Made by a program: the position numbers and the translations under genes. Below the pieces are notes generated by a model, which was given only the letters and a program-made list of their open reading frames with translations, was not told where the DNA came from and did not search any database. DNA of 64,000 bases. Source: Alphaproteobacteria bacterium. Its GTDB lineage: Bacteria; Pseudomonadota; Alphaproteobacteria; CAAHEQ01; UBA3637. The stretch spans positions 62,001 through 126,000 of the forward strand of contig JAGCKR010000062.1 in NCBI GenBank assembly GCA_017647405.1, written 5' to 3'. Positions 49,528 through 59,159 of the stretch are shown here, piece after piece. The first letter of the stretch is position 1; each line of letters starts with the position of its first letter.

Positions 49528-50547
49528 GTGCCGAAAATTTCTGTTATCGTGCCTGTTTATAACGTTGAAAAATTCTTACCAAAATGTTTAGACAGCATTT
49601 TAAATCAAACATTTAAGGATTTTGAAGTGATCATTCTAGATGACGGATCAACGGATAAGTCTGCAAAAATTTTAGATGAGTATGCAAAAAAAGAAACACG
49701 TTTCAAAATCATTCATAAAGAAAATTCCGGCTATGGTTCTTCAATGAATCTTGGGATTTCACAAGCAACAGGGGATTATATTTCAATTGTGGAACCGGAT
49801 GATTTTATTGATGAAACAATGTTTGAAAAACTTTACAGCATCGCCAACAAAGAAAAAGCCGATGTGGTTAAATCAAATTATTATTCCTTTGTAACGGCTA
49901 CAAATAAAAGCACGCCGAAAATCGGCATCAAAGAGGATACAAAAATTTCAAATCCAAATATCAAAGATATTTTAACGCTTCTCAAATTGGGGCCAACAAT
50001 TTGGACAGCTCTTTATCGGCGCGCGTTTTTGGTGCAAAACAATATTCAGTTTTTGAATTCACCGGGAGCTTCTTATCAAGATTTAGGCTTTAATTTCAAA
50101 ACATTAATTATGGCAAAAAAAATTGCTCTCACCAATCAAGCATATTATCATTACCGAACAGATAATGAAGGCTCATCCGTTAAAAATCCCAATAAAATCT
50201 TTTGCGTTTGCGATGAATTTAAGGAAATTGAGCGTTATATAAAAGAGCAAAACAAATATGAGGAATTAAAAACCATTTTGCCGATTGCCAAATATTCAAA
50301 CTATATGTGGAATTATAAGCGTTTACCCTTTAAGGCAAAATTAAAATTCCTTGAAGTTTTTCAAACTGAATTTTCAATGTATCAACAAGAAGGGCTTCTT
50401 TCACCCACCACATTAGGAAAGAAAAAATATAAGCGTTTACAAAAACTTATCAAAAACCCAACGCTATTTTACATCATTTATGAATTGGAACATCTGCCAC
50501 ATCAAATTATTCAAACAATTTCAAAAATAAAAGGAAAACTATCATGA
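49528..50547 (+). CDS. GT2 family glycosyltransferase
   Basis: In this 339-residue protein the GT-A domain opens Ile-Ser-Val-Ile-Val-Pro-Val-Tyr-Asn-Val-Glu, with Asp-Asp-Gly-Ser-Thr-Asp near 40 and the metal-site variant Glu-Pro-Asp-Asp-Phe near 90. It belongs to a subtype with Ser-Gly-Tyr-Gly-x-Ser-Met-Asn shared with the 52806 gene and the third domain of the 55027 gene. It lacks membrane helices except a weak hydrophobic end. It starts at GTG (49528) after AAGGAG. It transfers a sugar from a nucleotide donor in surface-glycan assembly; donor unknown. It overlaps glf by ATGA. Confidence 0.92.
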   Translation: MPKISVIVPVYNVEKFLPKCLDSILNQTFKDFEVIILDDGSTDKSAKILDEYAKKETRFKIIHKENSGYGSSMNLGISQATGDYISIVEPDDFIDETMFEKLYSIANKEKADVVKSNYYSFVTATNKSTPKIGIKEDTKISNPNIKDILTLLKLGPTIWTALYRRAFLVQNNIQFLNSPGASYQDLGFNFKTLIMAKKIALTNQAYYHYRTDNEGSSVKNPNKIFCVCDEFKEIERYIKEQNKYEELKTILPIAKYSNYMWNYKRLPFKAKLKFLEVFQTEFSMYQQEGLLSPTTLGKKKYKRLQKLIKNPTLFYIIYELEHLPHQIIQTISKIKGKLS

Positions 50548-51650
50548 AAAATTTAGTTGTTGGTGCCGGTTTTTCAGGCGCAACCATTGCAAGAAAAATT
50601 GCCGAAGAATTAGGGCAAAAAGTTGTTGTGATTGATGAAAAATCGCATATCGGGGGCAACTCTTATGATTATCGTGATAAAAACGGTATTATGATTCATA
50701 AATTCGGCTCTCATATTTTTCACACATCACTTGAACCAGTCTGGCAATTTATCAGCCAGTTTACGTCTTTTAACACCTATATGCATAAAGTTATTGCCAT
50801 CATTGACGGCGTTGAAACAAACATTCCGTTTAATTTCAAAACGCTTTATGATGTTTTTCCGCATACACTTGCAAGGCGTTTAGAAGAAAAGCTTTTAGCC
50901 AAATTTGAATACAATAAAAAAGTGCCGATTTTGGAATTTCAAAAGCAAGAAGATGAAGATTTAAAATTCCTTGCAAACTATGTGTATGAAAAAGTCTTTT
51001 TGCATTACACAACAAAACAATGGGGCGTTGACCCAAATGAAGTGGATGGCGCCGTAACGGCCAGAGTCCCTGTTTATTTGAGCTGTGATCCAAGATATTT
51101 TCAAGATAAATATCAAGGTATTCCATTAAATGGTTATACTGAAACAATCAAAAACATGCTGGATCATCCCAATATTGAAGTGCGGTTAAACACGAAATAT
51201 CAAGACATCAGCGAAACATTTGACCGCACATTTTATACAGGCCCAATTGATGAATTTTTTAACTTTGAATTTGGCGAACTGCCCTATCGCAGTGTAAACT
51301 TTAAATTTGAAGAATATGACAAAGAATATTATCAATCAAATGCCTGTGTCAATTACCCTTGCAATTATGATTTTACCCGCATTCATGAATATAAATATTA
51401 TTTGGATGATAAATCAGATAAAACAGTGATTGCAAAAGAATATTCCGAGTTTTTTGAACGGGGCAAAAATGAAAGATATTACCCGATTCCAAATGAAGAA
51501 AGCGCCCTGCTCTACGCCAAATATCTTGAAAAAGCTAAAACGCTTAAAAATGTTTATTTCCTCGGCCGTTTAGGGGATTATAAATATTACGATATGGATA
51601 AAGCCATTGCCAGAGCCCTTGAATTATTTGAAAAAATTAAAGGAGAATAA
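50544..51650 (+). CDS. glf: UDP-galactopyranose mutase
   Basis: This FAD enzyme converts UDP-galactopyranose to UDP-galactofuranose, so the cluster's glycan should contain Galf. The 368-residue protein has the dinucleotide motif Val-Gly-Ala-Gly-Phe-Ser-Gly-Ala, Ile-Gly-Gly-Asn-Ser-Tyr-Asp, His-Lys-Phe-Gly-Ser-His-Ile-Phe-His-Thr, the Lys-Gln-Trp-Gly active-site segment, and Arg-Leu-Gly-Asp-Tyr-Lys-Tyr-Tyr-Asp-Met-Asp near the end. It overlaps the previous gene by four bases and is followed six bases later by another GT2 gene. Confidence 0.96.
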   Translation: MKNLVVGAGFSGATIARKIAEELGQKVVVIDEKSHIGGNSYDYRDKNGIMIHKFGSHIFHTSLEPVWQFISQFTSFNTYMHKVIAIIDGVETNIPFNFKTLYDVFPHTLARRLEEKLLAKFEYNKKVPILEFQKQEDEDLKFLANYVYEKVFLHYTTKQWGVDPNEVDGAVTARVPVYLSCDPRYFQDKYQGIPLNGYTETIKNMLDHPNIEVRLNTKYQDISETFDRTFYTGPIDEFFNFEFGELPYRSVNFKFEEYDKEYYQSNACVNYPCNYDFTRIHEYKYYLDDKSDKTVIAKEYSEFFERGKNERYYPIPNEESALLYAKYLEKAKTLKNVYFLGRLGDYKYYDMDKAIARALELFEKIKGE

Positions 51651-51656
51651 GAGAAA

Positions 51657-52667
51657 ATGGAGTTACCAAAAGTTTCGGTTATTATTCCCGTTTATAATGT
51701 GGAAAAATATTTGCGCGAATGTTTGGATTCCGTTATCAATCAAACACTTAAAGATATTGAAATTATCTGTGTTGACGATGGCTCAACGGATTCTTCTTTA
51801 GATATTTTGAAAGAATATGCCGTCAAAGATTCCCGTATCATTATCATTCAACAAGAAAATAGTGGACCTGGAATTGTAAGAAATAAAAGCATTGCTCTTG
51901 CAAAAGGGAAATATATCACTTTTGTTGATTCTGATGATTTTTTGGTTAAAGATGCTCTGAAAAAATTATATACAACAGCCGAAAAAAATTCGGCACAAAT
52001 TGTTCAGTGTAATTATCAAATTTATTCCCAAGCGAAAAAAAACTACAAACCTTTTGATTTTTCACAAAACTTAAAGCATATCTATAACTACGATTTAAAC
52101 AAAATCGGATATTTTAGTATCGATTCATTTAATTTTGGAAGATTATCAAATCTAGGATGTGTTGCATGGAGTCGTCTTTATTTAACATCCTTTTTGCAAC
52201 AAAATGATATAAAATTTTCTGAAACAAAATTGGGAGAAGATCATCTTTTCGTTAACGCCTCAAATTTATTAGCAAAAAAAATATATTTTATACCGGATTG
52301 TTTATATTGTTATCGAAAAGGAATTGTTTCTTTGACAACTCGTGTCAACAATGAAGTTTTTTCTATGTTTACAAATATTGCCAACATGGAAACTTTTTTA
52401 AAAAAGAATCATTTATATGATAATTTTCTTGATGATTTTGAAACATATAAATTCGAAGCTTTTAAATCAATTATTCAACAAATTCCAAAATCTAAAAAGA
52501 AGCTATTTTTTCAAAAATGCAAAAATTTATTACCCCCTAGAAATTACTTAAAATTGGTATACATGAGCAAAAATAACCTTTTTTTTAATATAAAATTTAC
52601 AAAAAAAGATAAACTAATTATCAAACTTTTTAAAATACCGGTTTTTATTAAAAAGCTAAGTAAATAA
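51657..52667 (+). CDS. GT2 family glycosyltransferase
   Basis: In this 336-residue protein the N-terminal GT-A domain has Val-Ser-Val-Ile-Ile-Pro-Val-Tyr-Asn-Val-Glu, Asp-Asp-Gly-Ser-Thr-Asp, Asp-Ser-Asp-Asp-Phe and Gly-Glu-Asp-His-Leu-Phe. The opening 120 bases are nearly identical to those of the 53786 and 55027 genes, although the acceptor-binding half differs. The C-terminus ends in a Lys/Ile-rich amphipathic helix (Lys-Ile-Pro-Val-Phe-Ile-Lys-Lys), probably membrane-associated. Likely recognises a different acceptor from its paralogues. Confidence 0.92.
   Translation: MELPKVSVIIPVYNVEKYLRECLDSVINQTLKDIEIICVDDGSTDSSLDILKEYAVKDSRIIIIQQENSGPGIVRNKSIALAKGKYITFVDSDDFLVKDALKKLYTTAEKNSAQIVQCNYQIYSQAKKNYKPFDFSQNLKHIYNYDLNKIGYFSIDSFNFGRLSNLGCVAWSRLYLTSFLQQNDIKFSETKLGEDHLFVNASNLLAKKIYFIPDCLYCYRKGIVSLTTRVNNEVFSMFTNIANMETFLKKNHLYDNFLDDFETYKFEAFKSIIQQIPKSKKKLFFQKCKNLLPPRNYLKLVYMSKNNLFFNIKFTKKDKLIIKLFKIPVFIKKLSK
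51672..51792 (+). repeat. Near-identical GT2 opening segment, copy 1 of 3
   Basis: About 120 bases from the Val-Ser-Val-Ile codons to the Asp-Gly-Ser-Thr-Asp codons are shared with 53802-53920 and 55130-55249 at only a handful of differences, far closer than the rest of these genes. This suggests gene conversion or domain-swap recombination. Confidence 0.8.
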
Positions 52668-52700
52668 AATAAAAAAAGAAGATGCACAAAAACTAAATAG

Positions 52701-52788
52701 GATTTATTTTTTTAATACCCTGTATAGATATTGACAGGGTATTTTTATTCTTGTATGATGCAATTTAAATTATAGTTAAAATTGCACC
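52701..52788 (+). promoter_or_regulatory. Terminator-promoter-hairpin cassette, copy 2
   Basis: Same order as copy 1: ATACCCTG/CAGGGTAT hairpin and T-run, overlapping TTGACA (52731-52736), 17 bases, TATGAT (52754-52759), then an inverted repeat TGCAATTT/AAATTGCA. Relative to copy 1, both arms changed in a compensating way. It would end the first glycan transcript and start the second. Confidence 0.8.
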
Positions 52789-52805
52789 GCCAAGGAGAAT
52801 AAAGA

Positions 52806-53801
52806 ATGAGCCAACCTTCAGTATCAATTTTGGTACCATGCTATAATGTAGAAAAATATATCCATCAATGTATGGATTCTATTATCTCTCAAACACTTAA
52901 AGATATTGAAATCATCTGCATTAATGACGGTTCAAAAGATAATACTCTTTCCATTTTAAAAGAGTATGCCGATAAAGATAAGCGCATCGTTATCATTGAT
53001 AAATCAAATTCAGGATATGGCGATTCAATGAATCAAGGGTTAAAAAAAGCTAATGGCGAATATATCGGCATTGTCGAATCGGATGATTTTGTTGAACCCA
53101 ACATGTTTGAAACTCTTTATAAAACAGCAAAAGAAAATAATGTTGATGTTGTTAAAAGTAATTTTTATGCTTACACAACCAAAACAAATACTGATGTTAA
53201 AAGTTTTGTCATTCCTTCATCAGATGAAAATCAAGTTTTATGTCCCCGTCAACGTCAAGGCATTTTTTGGTCACAACCATGTATCTGGTCAGCTATTTAT
53301 AAAAAAGAGTTTTTGCAAAAAAATAATATTGATTTTTTGCCAACACCTGGTGCTTCCTATCAAGATACAGCCTTTAATTTTAAAGTTTGGCTTATGGTAG
53401 AAAAAGCATACTTTTTGAATGATGCTTTTTTGCATTATCGCCAAGATAATGAAAATTCATCAATTAACAGTCCAGGAAAAGTTTTCTGTGTTTGCGATGA
53501 GTATCATGAAATTGAAAAATATGCCCAACAATCCCTTTATTACGATCAAATAAAATATTTAATTCCCTGCATCAAATTTGGTTGCTATAATTGGAATTTT
53601 AATAGACTGACATTTTCTCTAAAATGGAAATTTTTCAAAACATTTTCAAAAGAATATAAACATTCACTTGAAAATAAATTAATGAAGAAAAATTTATATG
53701 GAAAACGATACTATAAACGCATCAAATTAGTAGCTTATCATCCTTATCTATATTTCATATATTATTATTTTAGAAAGGCTAAGAAATGTCTACACCTCTA
53801 A
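52806..53801 (+). CDS. GT2 family glycosyltransferase
   Basis: A 331-residue protein of the Gly-Tyr-Gly-Asp-Ser-Met-Asn subtype, with Ser-Ile-Leu-Val-Pro-Cys-Tyr-Asn-Val-Glu, Asn-Asp-Gly-Ser-Lys-Asp and Glu-Ser-Asp-Asp-Phe. It resembles the 49528 gene product along its whole length, including Pro-Gly-Ala-Ser-Tyr-Gln-Asp and the Cys-Val-Cys-Asp-Glu motif. AAGGAG precedes the ATG. It overlaps the next gene by 16 bases, so translation is probably coupled. Confidence 0.92.
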   Translation: MSQPSVSILVPCYNVEKYIHQCMDSIISQTLKDIEIICINDGSKDNTLSILKEYADKDKRIVIIDKSNSGYGDSMNQGLKKANGEYIGIVESDDFVEPNMFETLYKTAKENNVDVVKSNFYAYTTKTNTDVKSFVIPSSDENQVLCPRQRQGIFWSQPCIWSAIYKKEFLQKNNIDFLPTPGASYQDTAFNFKVWLMVEKAYFLNDAFLHYRQDNENSSINSPGKVFCVCDEYHEIEKYAQQSLYYDQIKYLIPCIKFGCYNWNFNRLTFSLKWKFFKTFSKEYKHSLENKLMKKNLYGKRYYKRIKLVAYHPYLYFIYYYFRKAKKCLHL

Positions 53802-55015
53802 TTTCGGTTATTATTCCCGTTTATAATGTGGAAAAATATTTGCGCGAATGTTTGGATTCCGTTATCAATCAAACACTCAAAGATATTGAAATCATCTGCG
53901 TTGATGATGGCTCAACGGATAACTCCCTTGAAATTTTAAAAGAATATGCAAAAAAAGATAATCGCCTAAAAATCTTCACGCAAAAAAATAAAGGCTCCGG
54001 CGCAGCTAGAAATTTAGGCATAAAACAATCAAGCGGAGAATTCATTTGTTTTATTGATTCCGATGATTATTATCCTTCACCAGATATTTTGCAGACACTT
54101 TATTCTAGCGCCGTTCAGCAAAAAGTGAAAATATGTGGTGGCGAATTTGCAATGTTCACCAATGAAACTAAAAAATTAACTCAAAATTTTGTTGGGCCGG
54201 ATACTAAATATCTTTTTAAACAAAATGAAATTATTGTTTATAAAGATTATCAATTTGATTATGGATATCATCGTTTTATTTATAATCGAAACATGTTGAT
54301 TTCAAATAATATTTTCTTTCCTGATTATAAGAGATATCAAGATCCGCCTTTTTTTGTAAAAGCAATGCTAACGGCTGAAAAATTTTATGCCCTGCATAAA
54401 ATAACCTATGCCTATCGACAAAATCACAAATGCATTAATTGGACAAATGAGCGTATTACAGGGTTATTAAATGGGATATTGGATAATTTAAAAACAGCAC
54501 ATGAATATGAATTATCTAGCCTGAAAGAAAACACATATCAACATTTACTTGATCACATATACCAAATAAAAAAACACATAAATAAAAAGCATATATCCAC
54601 TATAAAAGAAATTCAAACTTACTTTTCAAAAAGGGATAACCTTATGATTGAAAAATCACTCAAAAAAACACCCTTCTATCAAAAACTTTTCTCAATTAAA
54701 AATTCAAATGATAAACAATATAAAATCGTTCACTTTCTTGGTTTAAGGATTAAATTTAAGCGCAAAAAATTTGGCGGTTGTTCATTTTTGGAACACTTGC
54801 TTTCAATTAAAAATTCAAAAGATAAGCGCTATAAAATCATTCGCTTATGTGGATTAAGGATTAAGATTCGGAACAACCGTTTTGTTAAAAAACTTTCAAA
54901 GAAAACGCATAAAATCAGCTCAAAAATCATTCATGTTTTAACAAAACCAATCCGTGTTCAAGAAAAATATCATTATCTGAAACAAGAATATAAACGTTTA
55001 AAAAATTTAAAATAA
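53786..55015 (+). CDS. GT2 family glycosyltransferase with C-terminal Lys/Arg repeats
   Basis: The 409-residue protein has a GT-A domain (Ile-Ser-Val-Ile-Ile-Pro-Val-Tyr-Asn-Val-Glu, Asp-Asp-Gly-Ser-Thr-Asp, Asp-Ser-Asp-Asp-Tyr), then Cys-Gly-Gly-Glu-Phe ... Tyr-Lys-Asp-Tyr-Gln-Phe-Asp-Tyr-Gly, closely matching domain 2 of the 55027 protein. The C-terminal 100 residues hold two copies of a Lys-Asn-Ser-x-Asp-Lys-x-Tyr-Lys-Ile ... Gly-Leu-Arg-Ile-Lys unit, a motif I know from glycosyltransferases of gut bacteria. Strongly basic end, perhaps for membrane binding. Confidence 0.9.
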   Translation: MSTPLISVIIPVYNVEKYLRECLDSVINQTLKDIEIICVDDGSTDNSLEILKEYAKKDNRLKIFTQKNKGSGAARNLGIKQSSGEFICFIDSDDYYPSPDILQTLYSSAVQQKVKICGGEFAMFTNETKKLTQNFVGPDTKYLFKQNEIIVYKDYQFDYGYHRFIYNRNMLISNNIFFPDYKRYQDPPFFVKAMLTAEKFYALHKITYAYRQNHKCINWTNERITGLLNGILDNLKTAHEYELSSLKENTYQHLLDHIYQIKKHINKKHISTIKEIQTYFSKRDNLMIEKSLKKTPFYQKLFSIKNSNDKQYKIVHFLGLRIKFKRKKFGGCSFLEHLLSIKNSKDKRYKIIRLCGLRIKIRNNRFVKKLSKKTHKISSKIIHVLTKPIRVQEKYHYLKQEYKRLKNLK

Positions 55016-55026
55016 AAGGTAAAAAA

Positions 55027-58000
55027 ATGACTGAAAACAAAAACATCATCACCGTTAAAAACGCTGAAGGTGATCCAGATACAACTGCTGAAATTATTAT
55101 TCAAAATAAAATTGATTTTGAACCAAAAGTTTCGGTCATTATTCCCGTTTATAATGTGGAAGAATATTTGCGCGAATGTTTGGATTCCGTTATCAACCAA
55201 ACATTAAAAGAAATTGAAATCATCTGCGTTGATGATGGCTCAACGGATTCTTCACTTGAAATTTTAAAAGAATATGCAAAAAAAGATAATCGCTTCACGG
55301 TTATGAAACAAGAAAACTTGCACGCAGGCGTAGCCCGAAATGCCGGCCTTGCTGTTGCTAAAGGCGAATATTTAAGCTTTTTAGACTCTGATGATTTCTT
55401 TGAACTTAATATGCTAGAGGAAATGAGCAAAAAAGCCGATAAAGATGAGAGTGATGTTGTTATTTGTGGATTTTACGAGTACGATAATCAAGAAAAAAAA
55501 GATTTAAAACATATAACTCCACGGAATGAATTCATCCATGCATCACCTTTCACTCCTCAATCATTTTCAAATATTATTTTTAATATCTCTCGACCAAACC
55601 CGTGGACAAAACTTTTTAAAAAGAACCTTTTTGATAGAACAAATATTAGATTTGAAAAATTAAAAAGTTGTAATGATTTAACATGTGTATGGTGTTTGAT
55701 TGCATATTCAAATAGATTAAGTGTATTGAATAAAAATTTAATACATTACAGAATTAATACCAAATCAAATATATCAGCAACGAGAAATAAAAATCCTGAA
55801 TGTTTATTACACGCTATCAATAAAGTGGCTGATATATTATTTACTGACAATAAAAACAATGACTTTTATAATTCTTTTATTAATCAATCAAAATTGTCAA
55901 TTAACTATGAATTGTCACTTTGCAATATAGAACAAAAAAACAAATTTTTAGCTGCTGCAAAAGAAATTTTGCAAGCTAAAGTATACGATTCTTTATTTAA
56001 CATTAAACTTTCTGTAATTGTTCCAATATACAATGCAGCACCCTATCTCTTGGAATGCTTAGATAGTATTGCGAATCAGAGTCTAAAAGAAATTGAAGTT
56101 ATTTGCATCAATGATGGTTCAACAGATGCTTCATCAACCATCCTATGGCAATACTTTCAAAAAGATAATAGACTTGTTATTATTGACAAAGAAAATGAAG
56201 GATCTGCACTATCAAAAAATAAAGGGATAAACATTGCCAGAGGAGAATATTTGTGTTTTATTGATGCAGATGACATATATCCAACAAACGATATTTTGGA
56301 AAGCATGTATAATTCAGCAAAAGAACACCAAGTATCTGTTTGTGGTGGTGAATTTTCAAGATTTACAGACAATCAAAAAAACTTGACTCAAATATTTTCA
56401 GAAACACAGTTTGGATATAAATTTGAAACACCTAATCTGATAAAATACAAAGATTACCAATTCGACTATGGCTTTACTAGATTTATTTACAAAAGATCTT
56501 TAATTGAAAATAACAATCTTCTTTTCCCAAATTACAAAAGATATGAAGATCCTGTTTTTTTTGTTAAAACATTATTTCATGCTAAACAATTTTATGCACT
56601 GAATAAAATTACTTATGCCTATAGGCGAGGACATAATCCTGTCCAGTGGACAGTTCAAAAAGTAAATGATTTATTATCTGGAATTCTTGATAATTTGCAA
56701 TTTGCAAAAAATAACAGCTTAGAAATTTTATATCAATTATCAATTGAACGTTTAAAAGAGCATATTAATATTGTAAAAAACAATAAGAATTTAGAGACTT
56801 TTGAGATACTAAAAAAAATCCAAAAAACGTCTTTTGATATTTGTAATTTTTTAAAAACCGTAGGATTATATAGTTCTGAAGTTTCTTATACAAATCCTTT
56901 AGTTTCAGTAATTGTTCCAACATATAATGTTGAACTTTATTTATCTGAAGCACTAGATAGCTTGCTTAACCAATCGTTGAATGAAATTGAGATTATTTGT
57001 ATTGATGATGGATCAACAGATAACAGCGGAAAAATCCTTGATGAATATGCACAAAAAGATTTAAGAATCAAAGTGATTCACAAAGAAAATGGTGGTTATG
57101 GGAAAGCAATGAATGTTGGTTTAGATAATGCCACCGGCGAATATATCGGGATTCTTGAACCTGATGATTTTGTTGAACTCAACATGTATGAAACATTATA
57201 TAACAAAGCAAAAGAATTAGATTTAGATATTATTAAATCTGATTTTAATAGATTTGTCGGAACAAAAGATAAACTTAAACTTTACTATAATCAATTAGAT
57301 GCATCTAATCTCTATTATAATAAAATCACAAATTACAAAGAAAATATCAATATTTTTAATTTTATCATGAATACATGGAGTGGAATTTACAAAAGATCGT
57401 TTATTGAAAAATACAAAATTAGACACAATGAAACTCCTGGTGCAAGTTTTCAAGACAATGGTTTTTGGTTTAAATCATTTATGCATGCCAAAAAAATTTA
57501 TTTTTTAAACAAACCCTTTTATATGAATAGACGTGACAATCCAAATTCATCTGTAAAAAGCAAAGAAAAAGTAATGTGCATTAAAAACGAATATGACCAT
57601 ATTCTTAATTATTTAAATCAATATCCAGATGACAAAAAAAAATTGATAGGCATGTATCACTATAAAAAATTTCATAATTATATGTTTAATTTTGATAGAA
57701 TTGATATAAAATTCAAGTGGGAGTGGCTTCAAATATTTTCTAAAGAGTATAAAGAAGCTTATGCTTTAAATGAGATAGATGAAAATTTATTTTCAAGCAA
57801 AGAATTAAATTGGTTAAGATTCGTTATATCTAATCCAAATAAATTTTATAAACAACGATTGATTATAATGGAGCAGACTTTAGAACATAAAAACTTTGCT
57901 CGTTTTTATTTAAAATCTTATCTTCTTTTCCCTATATATTTAATCAAAACAGCAAGAATGAAAAAGAAGATTCATAAAAAAGTTTGTCGGATTATCAGAG

Positions 58001-59124
58001 TGCAACTTTCAAATCAATTTGAAAATACAGCGCTTCTTTCAAAACAACAAATCAGGGATTTTGCACTCAAAAACTCCCCTGCCCCCGATTATACAAGGAA
58101 GTATATCAAAAAAATCACAAATGATATTTACGATAAATTTCATTTCCGCAAAAAACACCGCATTTTGGGAATAAAATTTTACACCAAAAATAAACATAAA
58201 GAACTTTCTTCTTTACTCACTTACTCAATCAAACAAAATGAGTTGATAAAAAAAGAAAACACTATTCTTAAAAGCCAAATTGAAGAGTTAAGTGAGAAAT
58301 CACTAAAAATCACTAATTTACCTCAAATAACAGATTTAACAATTATTAAAAATAAATATGTATTTGATTCTATAAAATTGCCAAATATGAAAAACAATTG
58401 GGAAACCATTGAAGAATTAATTAATACAGAAAAAAGTATTATTCGTATGGGCGATGGTGAATACAATATTATAGAAGGTGGAAAAGCTGTTTTTCAAAAA
58501 GAAAACTCTTTTATTGCCGAAAAACTTAAAGAAATTTTATTGATTGATGATGATAATTTATTAGTTGGGATCCCTGAGCCATACTATACTTATCCTACAA
58601 CTTTAAGTGAGACCTCCAAAAGATTTATATATAATTGGCTACCTAAATGGCATGAAATTATTATGAAATATAATAATCCAAATAAAACTTATTATTCAAC
58701 ATTTATATCTCAAACTTTCCCCGTGTTTGCATCATACAACTTTGAAGAACATTATAGTAAATTAAAAAAAATTTGGGATAATAAAGATATAACAATTATA
58801 ACTGGAGATCGTGTTTTTAACAAAATTGATTACAACATTTTTGAAAATGCAAAATCAATAGAATACATATATGGACCGACTGTTGATGCATTCAACGAAT
58901 ATGATTCATTGAAAGAAAAAATTTCAAAAACTTACAAAAATAGAATACTAATCTTCGCATTAGGCCCCTGTGGAAAAATTTTGGCTTATGACATGTATAA
59001 ACAAGGATACAGAGTTCTCGATTTGGGCCATTTAATAAAAGATTATGACTTTTATAAAAAATCAATATCCATGACAAAACAAGAATTTAGCAACGCAAGA
59101 AAAACTTTTTTTGGAAAAGATTAA
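55027..59124 (+). CDS. Four-domain glycosyltransferase: three GT2 domains plus GT-D
   Basis: In this 1365-residue protein GT2 domains start near residues 36, 328 and 624, each with Ser-Val-Ile-Val/Ile-Pro and Asp-Gly-Ser-Thr-Asp. Their metal sites are Asp-Ser-Asp-Asp, Asp-Ala-Asp-Asp and Glu-Pro-Asp-Asp. Domain 2 resembles the 53786 protein and domain 3 the 49528 and 52806 proteins, so the gene looks assembled from neighbours. A helical linker with a coiled coil is near 1065-1090. From about 1111 comes a GT-D (DUF1792) domain: Ile-Arg-Met-Gly-Asp-Gly-Glu and Leu-Gly-Pro-Cys-Gly-Lys. It could add several sugars in succession. AAAGGT precedes the ATG. Confidence 0.9.
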   Translation: MTENKNIITVKNAEGDPDTTAEIIIQNKIDFEPKVSVIIPVYNVEEYLRECLDSVINQTLKEIEIICVDDGSTDSSLEILKEYAKKDNRFTVMKQENLHAGVARNAGLAVAKGEYLSFLDSDDFFELNMLEEMSKKADKDESDVVICGFYEYDNQEKKDLKHITPRNEFIHASPFTPQSFSNIIFNISRPNPWTKLFKKNLFDRTNIRFEKLKSCNDLTCVWCLIAYSNRLSVLNKNLIHYRINTKSNISATRNKNPECLLHAINKVADILFTDNKNNDFYNSFINQSKLSINYELSLCNIEQKNKFLAAAKEILQAKVYDSLFNIKLSVIVPIYNAAPYLLECLDSIANQSLKEIEVICINDGSTDASSTILWQYFQKDNRLVIIDKENEGSALSKNKGINIARGEYLCFIDADDIYPTNDILESMYNSAKEHQVSVCGGEFSRFTDNQKNLTQIFSETQFGYKFETPNLIKYKDYQFDYGFTRFIYKRSLIENNNLLFPNYKRYEDPVFFVKTLFHAKQFYALNKITYAYRRGHNPVQWTVQKVNDLLSGILDNLQFAKNNSLEILYQLSIERLKEHINIVKNNKNLETFEILKKIQKTSFDICNFLKTVGLYSSEVSYTNPLVSVIVPTYNVELYLSEALDSLLNQSLNEIEIICIDDGSTDNSGKILDEYAQKDLRIKVIHKENGGYGKAMNVGLDNATGEYIGILEPDDFVELNMYETLYNKAKELDLDIIKSDFNRFVGTKDKLKLYYNQLDASNLYYNKITNYKENINIFNFIMNTWSGIYKRSFIEKYKIRHNETPGASFQDNGFWFKSFMHAKKIYFLNKPFYMNRRDNPNSSVKSKEKVMCIKNEYDHILNYLNQYPDDKKKLIGMYHYKKFHNYMFNFDRIDIKFKWEWLQIFSKEYKEAYALNEIDENLFSSKELNWLRFVISNPNKFYKQRLIIMEQTLEHKNFARFYLKSYLLFPIYLIKTARMKKKIHKKVCRIIRVQLSNQFENTALLSKQQIRDFALKNSPAPDYTRKYIKKITNDIYDKFHFRKKHRILGIKFYTKNKHKELSSLLTYSIKQNELIKKENTILKSQIEELSEKSLKITNLPQITDLTIIKNKYVFDSIKLPNMKNNWETIEELINTEKSIIRMGDGEYNIIEGGKAVFQKENSFIAEKLKEILLIDDDNLLVGIPEPYYTYPTTLSETSKRFIYNWLPKWHEIIMKYNNPNKTYYSTFISQTFPVFASYNFEEHYSKLKKIWDNKDITIITGDRVFNKIDYNIFENAKSIEYIYGPTVDAFNEYDSLKEKISKTYKNRILIFALGPCGKILAYDMYKQGYRVLDLGHLIKDYDFYKKSISMTKQEFSNARKTFFGKD

Positions 59125-59159
59125 CTGCAAAAATGAAAAACAACTAAAGGAAGAATAAA

